In this document: positions 14,089 to 22,323 of the stretch, in pieces
Numbering within the stretch: the first letter of the stretch is position 1
Layout of the letters: the number at the start of each line of letters is the position of its first letter
Source of the DNA: Jejubacter sp036620675
GTDB taxonomy: Bacteria; Pseudomonadota; Gammaproteobacteria; Enterobacterales; Enterobacteriaceae
NCBI GenBank assembly: GCA_036620675.1
Contig: JAZHEE010000001.1
Direction: 5' to 3' (one strand)
Length of the DNA stretch: 64,000 bases
Position numbers and translations under genes: made by a program
The notes under the pieces: generated by a model
Seen by the model: the letters and a program-made list of their open reading frames with translations, nothing else
The model's database searches: none
Told to the model about the DNA's origin: nothing

Positions 14089-15840
14089 TTGACAATAAAC
14101 CAACTATCATGGCGCGAGCTTGTTCCGGATACCCAGGCGTATCTACAGCAGCCGACACAGCCAACCTCTCCCGACGCTCATATTTTTAGCCAGCTTCAGG
14201 CCCGGCTCTGTTACGGCCTGACGCAGTTGCTTCACCCCAGCGCTCCCGCAGATATCATGCTGGTTAAAAGTCCCGAGGCTCCCGGGTACCCGGCGCGGAT
14301 CGGTGCGGCGGCGCGCGAAATGATATCCGGCGATCTTCCCCTGTGCGGCGGCCGTTATCAGATAGATGCAGAGTCCATCACGCTGCATCCCCCCCACTCG
14401 CCTGACGATGACTTCTCCGCTGCGGGTGCGGTGGTCGCCGGCGACTGGGTTGAAAGCGAGCAGCTGTTTGGTTGCGTACGCTGGCGCGGCGCCACACCGC
14501 AGCTGCAACCCGGCCTGCTGCATCAGGCCAACGGCGGCGTACTAGTGCTCTCTTTACGCAGCCTGCTGGCGCAGCCGCTACTGTGGCTGCGTCTGAAGCA
14601 GATGATGACTAACGGCCAGTTCGAGTGGCTCTCGCCAGACGAGCGGCGCCCGTTCCCGATAGAGATTCCCCCCCTGCCGCTGCGGGTGAAGCTTATTCTG
14701 TGCGGCGAGCGCGATGCGCTGGCCGAATTCCAGGAGATGGAGCCGGAAATCGCCGAACTGGCCATCTATAGTGAATTTGAAGATAACCTGCAGATCGTCG
14801 AACCTCAATCGTTCGCGCTGTGGCGCGCCTGGGTTCATCATCTCGCTGGCCAGTACCGGTTACCACGGCCGCAGGAGGATGCCTGGGTTCCGCTGGTACG
14901 GGAAGGTGTTCGCTATACCGGCGATCAGCTAACGCTACCACTGGAGCCGGAATGGGTTCTTCGCCAACTGAGGGAAGTGGCCCCGTTCTGCCAGGAGAGT
15001 TTCAGCGGCGAGCTGTTCAGCCAGATGCTGGCCCAGCGCGAATGGCGGGAAGGCTTCCTGAGCGAACGTATGCAGGATGAGATCCTGCTGGAGCAAATTC
15101 TGATTGAAACCGAAGGCGTCCGCACAGGCCAGGTCAATGCCCTGTCGGTCATTGAGTTTCCGGGGCATCCGCGCCCCTTTGGCGAACCTTCGCGTATCAC
15201 CTGCGTGGCGCATATCGGCGACGGCGAATTTACCGATATCGAACGCAAGGCCGAATTGGGTGGTAATATTCACGCCAAGGGCATGATGATCATGCAGGCG
15301 TTTTTAATGGCCGAACTCGAACTGGAGCAGCAGCTCCCCTTCTCTGCTTCGCTGACCTTTGAACAGTCATACAGCGAGGTAGATGGCGACAGCGCCTCCA
15401 TGGCGGAACTGTGCGCGCTGGTCAGTGCCCTGTCAGGCGTTCCCCTGCGCCAGGGCATCGCGATAACCGGTTCGGTGGATCAGTTTGGCCGCTCTCAGCC
15501 GGTGGGCGGTCTTAACGAGAAGATCGAAGGCTTCTTCCGTATTTGCCAGCAGCGCGAACTGACCGGGCACCAGGGCGTGATTATTCCCAACGCCAACGTA
15601 CGCCATCTGGCGCTGCACCAGGATCTGCTGGACGCCGTTGAGGCGGGGCAGTTTTCCCTGTGGGCGGTAGATGATGCCCGCGAGGCGCTGACGCTGCTCA
15701 GTGGTCTTCCCTGGGACGACGAGCAACGCCCGGGGCTGTTACAGATAATTCAGGGCCGTATCGCTCAGGCGACGCAACAGGAAGCCCGACACCGTTATCC
15801 CTGGCCGCTGCGTTGGCTAAACTGGTTTAACCACAACTGA
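14089..15840 (+). CDS. lonH: Lon-like protease LonH (YcbZ)
   Basis: A 583-residue Lon-family protein. The N-terminal two thirds correspond to a degenerate AAA region with no good Walker A motif. The C-terminal third is a Lon-type protease domain with the Ser-Lys dyad: serine in GDSASMAELC and lysine in PVGGLNEKIEGFF. In E. coli it is called YcbZ/LonH and its substrates are not settled. The start is taken as TTG 14089 (MTINQLSWRELVPDT), which aligns with the E. coli N-terminus (586 aa) and fits the promoter. The stop codon lies inside the fabA FadR operator. Confidence 0.88.
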   Translation: MTINQLSWRELVPDTQAYLQQPTQPTSPDAHIFSQLQARLCYGLTQLLHPSAPADIMLVKSPEAPGYPARIGAAAREMISGDLPLCGGRYQIDAESITLHPPHSPDDDFSAAGAVVAGDWVESEQLFGCVRWRGATPQLQPGLLHQANGGVLVLSLRSLLAQPLLWLRLKQMMTNGQFEWLSPDERRPFPIEIPPLPLRVKLILCGERDALAEFQEMEPEIAELAIYSEFEDNLQIVEPQSFALWRAWVHHLAGQYRLPRPQEDAWVPLVREGVRYTGDQLTLPLEPEWVLRQLREVAPFCQESFSGELFSQMLAQREWREGFLSERMQDEILLEQILIETEGVRTGQVNALSVIEFPGHPRPFGEPSRITCVAHIGDGEFTDIERKAELGGNIHAKGMMIMQAFLMAELELEQQLPFSASLTFEQSYSEVDGDSASMAELCALVSALSGVPLRQGIAITGSVDQFGRSQPVGGLNEKIEGFFRICQQRELTGHQGVIIPNANVRHLALHQDLLDAVEAGQFSLWAVDDAREALTLLSGLPWDDEQRPGLLQIIQGRIAQATQQEARHRYPWPLRWLNWFNHN

Positions 15841-15870
15841 TCGGAGTTGTTGAGCGTACAGCTGTTAGCT
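15835..15870 (+). promoter_or_regulatory. FadR and FabR operators of fabA
   Basis: AACTGATCGGAGTTGTT (15835-15851) matches the FadR activator site of E. coli fabA (consensus AACTGGTCNGACCNGTT). The adjacent AGCGTACA-GC-TGTTAGCT (15853-15870) is the interrupted palindrome bound by the unsaturated-fatty-acid repressor FabR. The FadR site overlaps the lonH stop codon. Confidence 0.75.
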
Positions 15871-15908
15871 AACCTGCGACCTTCATTAAAATAAGGCTTA
15901 ATTCAGAC

Positions 15909-16427
15909 ATGGTTGATAAACGCGAATCCTATACGAAAGAAGATCTTCTTGCCTCCGGACGCGGAGAGCTATTTGGCGCTGAAGGCCCGCAGCTCCCCGC
16001 CCCCAATATGCTGATGATGGACCGCGTGGTCAAAATGACCGAAGCCGGCGGAAACTATGATAAAGGCTACGTGGAAGCCGAGCTGGATATTAATCCGGAT
16101 CTCTGGTTCTTCGGTTGCCACTTCATCGGCGATCCGGTTATGCCCGGTTGTCTGGGCCTGGATGCCATGTGGCAGCTGGTTGGTTTCTATCTGGGCTGGC
16201 TGGGCGGCGAAGGCAAAGGCCGCGCGCTGGGCGTTGGCGAGGTGAAGTTTACCGGCCAGGTACTGCCGAGTGCGAAGAAAGTAACCTACCGAATCCACTT
16301 CAAGCGCATCATCAACCGCAAGCTGATCATGGGCGTTGCCGATGGCGAAGTCTTTGTCGACGATCACAAGATTTATGACGCCAAAGACCTGAAAGTCGGC
16401 CTGTTCAAAGATACTTCTACTTTCTGA
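15909..16427 (+). CDS. fabA: 3-hydroxydecanoyl-ACP dehydratase/isomerase FabA
   Basis: A 172-residue hot-dog-fold enzyme. It dehydrates 3-hydroxydecanoyl-ACP and isomerises the trans-2 product to cis-3, the step that commits carbon to unsaturated fatty acids. The active-site pair H71 (FGCHFIGDPVMPG) and D85 (GLDAMWQ) is intact and the length equals E. coli. FadR and FabR sites lie upstream and a strong terminator follows. Confidence 0.97.
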   Translation: MVDKRESYTKEDLLASGRGELFGAEGPQLPAPNMLMMDRVVKMTEAGGNYDKGYVEAELDINPDLWFFGCHFIGDPVMPGCLGLDAMWQLVGFYLGWLGGEGKGRALGVGEVKFTGQVLPSAKKVTYRIHFKRIINRKLIMGVADGEVFVDDHKIYDAKDLKVGLFKDTSTF

Positions 16428-16455
16428 TTCCGTAAACAGCGTCCTGTAAACGGCG

Positions 16456-16485
16456 AAACCTCCGCACTGCGGAGGTTTCTGTTTT
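16456..16485 (+). terminator. fabA terminator
   Basis: AAACCTCCGC-ACT-GCGGAGGTTT (16456-16478) followed by CTGTTTT. It lies between convergent fabA and rmf and can serve both strands. Confidence 0.85.
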
Positions 16486-16506
16486 CTAAAGAGACAGTGG
16501 CATGCC

Positions 16507-16674
16507 TCAGGCCAGTACCGCTTTGTCAGCCATGGCTTCTCGCCAACCTCCCAGCCAGTGCGACCTCTGATCCAGGGCCTGATAGGGGCACATCTCCTTT
16601 GAACGACCGGCGATACCCGCCTGGTAACCACGCTTCTGAGCCCGTGTCATGCGATCTCGTTTTTGTCTCTTCAT
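16507..16674 (-). CDS. rmf: Ribosome modulation factor RMF
   Basis: A 55-residue basic protein starting MKRQKRDRMTRAQKRGYQAG and ending MADKAVLA. It joins two 70S ribosomes into inactive 100S dimers in stationary phase. The core RGYQAGIAGRSKEMCPYQ and WLGGWREAMAD are nearly identical to E. coli RMF, also 55 residues. GAGG precedes the ATG. It sits between fabA and pqiC as in E. coli. The 247 bases upstream, to the pqiC stop, would hold its promoter; I could not assign one with confidence. Confidence 0.96.
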   Translation of the reverse strand: MKRQKRDRMTRAQKRGYQAGIAGRSKEMCPYQALDQRSHWLGGWREAMADKAVLA

Positions 16675-16856
16675 GCCTCATTTCCCTCATTGTCTTAGCT
16701 GTGGAAAAGAAAACAGTGATTACAAAACGTGCAACCACAGATAACGAATACCCCTATTCAGCGTCGGCGTCAATGCGCAAAATTCACGCCAGTGTCATAT
16801 TGATACGCTATTATTCCCTGCTTCTGGTCACGGGATGGCGCATCTTGCTGACTCGC

Positions 16857-16897
16857 ATCAAAAAAAATGCCGCGCGCTTTCCACAAAGCGCGCGGCA
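16857..16897 (-). terminator. Terminator of the pqiABC transcript
   Basis: A perfect 14-bp stem with a 4-base loop (arms 16866-16879 and 16884-16897). On the minus strand it is followed by a run of seven or more T. It lies 25 bases beyond the pqiC stop. Confidence 0.93.
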
Positions 16898-16921
16898 TCG
16901 CCTTACGTAAAAATTTTTAAA

Positions 16922-17488
16922 TTACGGCAGACGCGTTAGCTCGCCGACAATCCCCTGGGTAGCCTGCTGCCACCCCTGGGCCAGGCTTTTTACCATGGCG
17001 TCATAACCGTCTTCCTGCTGCTTTAGCTCCACAAAGAACGGACGCTTAATCATCCGCCCCTGGTGATTAAGCAGCCATTCACCGCTGACAATCACATGCC
17101 CGTCATAGCGGCCGTGGAAGCCGGTAACGTTAACGCTCAGAACATCCTGATCGCTGCCCAGCGGCTGGGAGGAAACCACCCACCCCGGAAGCCGGGCGCT
17201 CAGGTTGGCCACCAGCGTGTTACGCAACTGCTGGTCAAGAGGACTGGCCCACAGATTGCTGTTGGCGATGGTGTACTGCACATCAGTGGTTTGATAGGCC
17301 AGCCCGTTACCGGCCAGGTAGTCCGGAATAGTGACCTGCTCCACCCACAGCTGGCGCTGACTGCTTTGCGTCATGCTCTGGGTTACCGGCTGCACCGCAA
17401 CCGGAAGCTGGTAATAGGTCTTATCATCGCCACTGCTGCTACAGGCGCTCAGCGCCGCCGCCATTATCAGCGCAAGCCACTTTTTCAT
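16922..17488 (-). CDS. pqiC: Outer-membrane lipoprotein PqiC
   Basis: A 188-residue ABC-type auxiliary lipoprotein (formerly YmbA). The signal peptide MKKWLALIMAAALSAC ends in a lipobox, LSAC, with serines at +2 and +3 consistent with outer-membrane sorting. In E. coli PqiC is the outer-membrane partner of the PqiB tunnel. Its start overlaps the pqiB stop (ATGA), so it is the last gene of pqiABC. Confidence 0.93.
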   Translation of the reverse strand: MKKWLALIMAAALSACSSSGDDKTYYQLPVAVQPVTQSMTQSSQRQLWVEQVTIPDYLAGNGLAYQTTDVQYTIANSNLWASPLDQQLRNTLVANLSARLPGWVVSSQPLGSDQDVLSVNVTGFHGRYDGHVIVSGEWLLNHQGRMIKRPFFVELKQQEDGYDAMVKSLAQGWQQATQGIVGELTRLP

Positions 17489-19125
17489 TCTTTAGCCCTC
17501 TTCGGCTGGGGATCTTTTTTCTGTTTCGCCTCAAACACCAGCGCGTTGCTCTTATCATTGAGCGTGCGCAGTACCGGCTGCAGTTCACGCAGAACCTGAT
17601 CCAGGCGCTGCATATCACCCACCATCTTGTTATAAGCGGCGGAACCAGGCTGGAAGCCTTTCATACTGCGATTCAGCTCCTGTAGCGTCTTCTGCATATC
17701 CTGCGGCAACTGCTGCATCGACTGGCTGTTCATAATCTGATTCAGGCTGTCGACCGTTTTTTGCAGATGCTGCATGGTGCGCTGGCTTTCAGACAGCGTA
17801 TTGGTCGCCTGCGCGATCATTGGATTCAGCGGCAGATTGTTGATCTTATCCAGCACGTCCATCAGGCGCTGCTGAATCTGCGCCAGACCGCCGCTCACCG
17901 TTGGAATGATCGGGTATCCCGAGAAGCTGCGCATCCTTTTCACCGGCTCCTCTTTCGGATAGAAGTCCAGATCGATATACAGCTGTCCGGTCACCAGGTT
18001 GCCGGTTTTCAGCGAGGCACGCAGACCGCGCTTCAGCAGTTCCTCCAGATGCGCCTGTACGTCCGGATTTTCGCCCAGCTGATTTTCCACCCGTTCCGGT
18101 TCAATACGAATCAGTACCGGGATACGGTAATCCGTATTCAGCTTCTGCTGAAGCCCGGGCACCGAGAAGGGGACTTCAGAAACCGTGCCAAGGCGAATAC
18201 CGCGGAATTCCACCGGCGCGCCAGGCTGCAGGCCGCGAATCGAATCCTGGAAGAACATCAGGAAATCCACATGCTGGGTATAGAGTGAATCCTGAATGCT
18301 CTTGCGATCGTCAAACAGTGAAAACTCAGTCTGGTTGGCTACCGGCTCGCCCTGAGGCCAGCCTTCCGGCACGTCGAAGCTGACGCCGCCGCTAAACAGC
18401 GTAGTGAGCGATCCCATCTCGACCCGCATTCCCGAAGAGGACATATCCACCGCAATGCCGCTGTCTTTCCAGAAACGGACGTTAGTGGTAACCAGGCGAT
18501 CGTAGGGCGCCTTCACAAACAGCTGGTAATGGATGCTGCGGGTTTTCGGGTCAAACTGGCTGGTTTCCACATTCCCCACCGGATAACCGCGGAACAGTAC
18601 CGGGTCGCCAGGATTCAACTGTCCGGCGCGACTGCTTTCCAGCACCACCCGGATCCCTTTGGCATCCGGCGGCGCCAGCGGCGGCGAATCCAGCAGCTCA
18701 TACTGTTCCGGAGCTTCACCTTTGCTACCCGGCTGTAATTCGATATAAGCGCCGGACAGCAGCGTTCCCAGTCCGGTAACTCCTTCACGGCCAATCTGGG
18801 GCTTAACCACCCAGAAGACCGAATCTTTATGCAGCAGCTTTTCCATGCCGGCATTCAGCCGCGCCTTAATCTCCACGTGGTGCAGATCGTCGCTCAATAC
18901 CGCACTTTCCACCACGCCGACATCAACGCTACGACTCTTAATCGCTGTCTTTCCTCCTTCGATCCCTTCGGCAGAGGTGGTGATTAGCGTCACTTCCGGC
19001 CCCAGATGGCTGTAATGATAAAACAGAATCCAGGCGCCGATCAGCGCCGTCACAATGGGGAAGATCCACACCGGCGACCAGCGTCTCACCTTGCGCACCT
19101 GGGCTTCTCCGTTATTATTTTCCAT
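17485..19125 (-). CDS. pqiB: MCE-family intermembrane transport protein PqiB
   Basis: A 546-residue protein with one N-terminal transmembrane helix (VWIFPIVTALIGAWILFYHY, about residues 19-38) and three MCE domains (about 40-150, 155-270 and 280-400). A long C-terminal helical region (about 420-530) builds the needle spanning the periplasm. With PqiA and PqiC it forms a lipid-trafficking path between the membranes. It overlaps pqiA by 11 bases and pqiC by 4. Confidence 0.95.
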   Translation of the reverse strand: MENNNGEAQVRKVRRWSPVWIFPIVTALIGAWILFYHYSHLGPEVTLITTSAEGIEGGKTAIKSRSVDVGVVESAVLSDDLHHVEIKARLNAGMEKLLHKDSVFWVVKPQIGREGVTGLGTLLSGAYIELQPGSKGEAPEQYELLDSPPLAPPDAKGIRVVLESSRAGQLNPGDPVLFRGYPVGNVETSQFDPKTRSIHYQLFVKAPYDRLVTTNVRFWKDSGIAVDMSSSGMRVEMGSLTTLFSGGVSFDVPEGWPQGEPVANQTEFSLFDDRKSIQDSLYTQHVDFLMFFQDSIRGLQPGAPVEFRGIRLGTVSEVPFSVPGLQQKLNTDYRIPVLIRIEPERVENQLGENPDVQAHLEELLKRGLRASLKTGNLVTGQLYIDLDFYPKEEPVKRMRSFSGYPIIPTVSGGLAQIQQRLMDVLDKINNLPLNPMIAQATNTLSESQRTMQHLQKTVDSLNQIMNSQSMQQLPQDMQKTLQELNRSMKGFQPGSAAYNKMVGDMQRLDQVLRELQPVLRTLNDKSNALVFEAKQKKDPQPKRAKE

Positions 19126-20383
19126 GCTCAGTTAACTCCTCATGAGCCGGCTCCGGCGTACGATCCCACGACAATCGCGGGTCAAAACTCATCGCCGCCA
19201 CCATGGTTATGATAACCACTAACGCAAACATTAAGGCCCCCATCGCAGGGTAAATGCTCATCAGGGCCCCCATGCGCACCAACGCCGACAAAACGGCGAT
19301 AACAAAAACGTCGATCATCGACCAGCGGCCGACAAACTCCACCACCTCGTAAATTTTATGCATCCGTTCGCAGTCCGCCCGGCCGTGGCCGTTGGCGTCC
19401 CAGCACAGCCAGCCGATAGCCAGCATCTTTAAGGTCGGCACCATAATACTGGCGATAAAAATCACCATCGCCACCGGATACGATCCCTCATTCCACAGCA
19501 GGATCACGCCGGCGATAATGGTTGACGGCATCTTATCGCCCAGCAGGTCGGTAATCATAATGGGCAGAATATTGGCGGGCAGATAGAGAATGATAGAGGT
19601 GAACAGCAGCGCCAGCGTCCACTGCAGGCTGTTACGCCGCCGCGCGTACCCTTTTGAATGACAGCGGGGGCACACCAGTTGTTCCGCCGGCAAAATGGCG
19701 GTACAGCAGGCGCAGGATCGCAGCCCCTGGCGCAGTCCGGTGGCGCCAATCTTTAGCGGCTGGCGCACCTCCGGCATCGGTTCGATATCATCCCACAGCC
19801 AGCGTCGATCCACGCACTGGAAAGCCCTCAGTTGCAGCACGCAGAACAGGCACCAGGGTATGAAGCTCGCCCCCACGCCGATATCACCATATGCGATAAG
19901 CTTAACGAAGCTGACCAAAACCCCGGCGAGAAATATTTCCGCCATCCCCCAGCCTTTAAGCAGAAACAGCACCCGGGCCAGAATCCGGGCCAGGCGAAGA
20001 TCCATCCGCACCTGGTTAATCAACAACAGGATGCTGACCAGGCAAAATGCAGGCACCAGTTGGACGAACAGAATAAAGAAGAATCCCAGGCTGGCGTAAT
20101 CCTGGGAAAACATCACTTCCGGGATCTCCAGTAGCGCGATCTCGCTGCTGACCCCTTTCACATTCATGCTGATAAAGGGGAACAGGTTGGCCAGCACCAG
20201 CATAAACAGTGCCGCCAGCGCGTAGGCAGTCGGACGCTGACGCGGCGAGCTCCAGCGGGTCGTTAATGTGGTATGACAGCGCGGGCAGCAGGCCTTCTCT
20301 CCGGTCGCCAGCCGGGGTAAGGCCACCAGTAGATCGCACTGCGGACACAAAATATGCTGCCCGTCCTGGTGTTGCTGGCACAT
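19115..20383 (-). CDS. pqiA: Inner-membrane protein PqiA
   Basis: A 422-residue integral membrane protein with two PqiA domains. Each begins with a zinc-ribbon-like set of CxxC motifs (CPQC and CPRC near residues 18-36; CACC and CPRC near 225-245), followed by four predicted transmembrane segments. It is the inner-membrane partner of the PqiB MCE tunnel; in E. coli the operon is induced by paraquat through SoxRS. Thirteen bases separate it from uup upstream. Confidence 0.95.
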   Translation of the reverse strand: MCQQHQDGQHILCPQCDLLVALPRLATGEKACCPRCHTTLTTRWSSPRQRPTAYALAALFMLVLANLFPFISMNVKGVSSEIALLEIPEVMFSQDYASLGFFFILFVQLVPAFCLVSILLLINQVRMDLRLARILARVLFLLKGWGMAEIFLAGVLVSFVKLIAYGDIGVGASFIPWCLFCVLQLRAFQCVDRRWLWDDIEPMPEVRQPLKIGATGLRQGLRSCACCTAILPAEQLVCPRCHSKGYARRRNSLQWTLALLFTSIILYLPANILPIMITDLLGDKMPSTIIAGVILLWNEGSYPVAMVIFIASIMVPTLKMLAIGWLCWDANGHGRADCERMHKIYEVVEFVGRWSMIDVFVIAVLSALVRMGALMSIYPAMGALMFALVVIITMVAAMSFDPRLSWDRTPEPAHEELTEHGK

Positions 20384-20396
20384 GGCCCTCTCTCCC

Positions 20397-22319
20397 TTAT
20401 CCGCCGTTTTTTAACGATTCAAGATGTTCCCAGCGTTCAAACGCGGTTTCAAGCGCCTGCTCTGCTTCCGCCATTGCCGACAGCACCTTTTGCGTATTTT
20501 CATGGGGCTGATTAAAGAATTCAGGGTCGCTGACCTGACTCTGCAGCGCTTCCAGCTCCGCCTCAAGCTGTTCGAGCTTGTGCGGCAGCTGTTCCAGCTC
20601 ACGCTGCAAATTATAGCTAAGCTTGCCGCCGCTGGTGCCGGCGCGTCGTTCCGGCTGCGTTTTTTCCTGCTCCGGCGCTTTCGGGCTCGCTTTCTGGGCT
20701 ACCGACTGGCGCAGCGGTTGGGCCTGGGCCTGCTGCTCGCGAGCGTCATGATAGCCGCCGACATACTGCCCAATGCGCCCTTCTCCTTCGAAGATCCAGC
20801 ATTCAGTTACGGTATTATCGACGAACTGACGGTCGTGGCTGACCAGCAGCACGGTGCCGGTATAGCTGTCGATCAGCTCTTCCAGCAGTTCCAGCGTTTC
20901 TACGTCGAGATCGTTGGTCGGTTCATCAAGAATCAGTAGATTGCTGGGTTTCAGAAACAGGCGCGCCAGCAGCAGACGATTGCGTTCGCCGCCGGAAAGC
21001 GCTCGCACCGGCGTCATGGCTCGCCTGGGCGGGAACAGGAACTCCTGCAAATAGCCCAACACGTGGCGCGGTTTACCGTTAACCATCACCTCCTGCTTGC
21101 CATCCGCCAGGTTATCCATCACCGTGCGATCCGGATCGAGCGCCGCCCGGTGCTGATCGAAATAGGCGACTTCCAGCTTAGTGCCGACATGCACCCGCCC
21201 ACTGTCCGCCTTGAGATCGCCCAGCATCAGTTTGAGCAGCGTAGTTTTGCCGCAGCCGTTGGGCCCCACCAGCGCAATCTTATCGCCGCGCTGAACCTGA
21301 GCGGTAAAGCCTGTCACCAGCGGCCGTCCGTCAATGGCGTAATTTACGTCTTCCAGTTCAAAGACAATCTTGCCGGAGCGTACCGCCTCCTCGACCTGCA
21401 TTTTCGCACTGCCCAGCACTTCCCGGCGATCTGAACGTTCGCGACGCATGGCTTTCAGTGCCCGTACCCGTCCCTCGTTACGGGTTCGGCGCGCCTTAAT
21501 GCCCTGACGGATCCAGACCTCTTCCTGGGCAAGCCGGCGATCGAATTCAGCATTCTGCTGCTCTTCAACCCGCAGCGCCTCTTCTTTGGCCAGCAGATAT
21601 TTATCGTAATCGCCGGGGTAGGAGACCGGCTGACCGCGATCGAGATCGACGATGCGGGTCGCCATATTGCGAATAAACGAACGATCGTGGGAAATAAAAA
21701 CGATAGTGCCAGGGAAGGACTTCAGGAATCCCTCCAGCCAGTCGATAGCTTCAATGTCCAGGTGGTTAGTCGGCTCATCAAGCAGCAGCACGCGGGGGGA
21801 ACTGACCAGCGCCCGTCCCAGCGCCGCTTTGCGCAGCCAGCCGCCGGAAAGCGAAGAGAGCGGCGCATCGGCTTCCAGCCCCAGTTGGGCCAGCACTTCA
21901 CTAATGCGGTTTTCCAGCTGCCACAGCCCGTGGTGCTCCAGGATCTCCTGAATACGCGCCATCTGGTTCAGATTCTTATCGCTGGGATCCTGCATCACCT
22001 TCTGGGAGATATCATGATAGGCCTTCAGATGTTCGGCCTGCTCCTCCACCCCTTCAGCGACAAAATCATAAACGCTGCCAACGATATCCCGCGGCGGATC
22101 CTGCTGCAGACGTGCCACCACCAGATCCTGCTCGTACACGATCCGTCCGTCATCCAGCGGGATTTCCTGATTCAGCACCTTCAGCAGGGTCGATTTACCG
22201 GCCCCGTTACGCCCTACCAGACAGACCCGCTCGTTATCTTCGATATGGAGCTCTGCGTTATCCAGAAGCGGCGCATCGCTAAACGACAGCCAGGCACCGT
22301 GCATACTAATTAATGACAT
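20397..22319 (-). CDS. uup: ABC-F ATPase Uup
   Basis: A 640-residue ABC-F protein with two nucleotide-binding domains and no membrane segments. Walker A motifs are GRNGAGKS (residues 36-43) and GPNGCGKT (about 350). Signatures are LSSLSGGWLRKAALGRAL and LSGGERNRLLLARL. A charged linker (about 545-565) leads to a C-terminal coiled coil (about 565-635) that binds DNA or ribosomes in relatives. E. coli Uup affects precise transposon excision and ribosome function. It lies 4 bases after rlmKL and just before pqiA, suggesting one transcript. Confidence 0.95.
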   Translation of the reverse strand: MSLISMHGAWLSFSDAPLLDNAELHIEDNERVCLVGRNGAGKSTLLKVLNQEIPLDDGRIVYEQDLVVARLQQDPPRDIVGSVYDFVAEGVEEQAEHLKAYHDISQKVMQDPSDKNLNQMARIQEILEHHGLWQLENRISEVLAQLGLEADAPLSSLSGGWLRKAALGRALVSSPRVLLLDEPTNHLDIEAIDWLEGFLKSFPGTIVFISHDRSFIRNMATRIVDLDRGQPVSYPGDYDKYLLAKEEALRVEEQQNAEFDRRLAQEEVWIRQGIKARRTRNEGRVRALKAMRRERSDRREVLGSAKMQVEEAVRSGKIVFELEDVNYAIDGRPLVTGFTAQVQRGDKIALVGPNGCGKTTLLKLMLGDLKADSGRVHVGTKLEVAYFDQHRAALDPDRTVMDNLADGKQEVMVNGKPRHVLGYLQEFLFPPRRAMTPVRALSGGERNRLLLARLFLKPSNLLILDEPTNDLDVETLELLEELIDSYTGTVLLVSHDRQFVDNTVTECWIFEGEGRIGQYVGGYHDAREQQAQAQPLRQSVAQKASPKAPEQEKTQPERRAGTSGGKLSYNLQRELEQLPHKLEQLEAELEALQSQVSDPEFFNQPHENTQKVLSAMAEAEQALETAFERWEHLESLKNGG

Positions 22320-22323
22320 AGAC

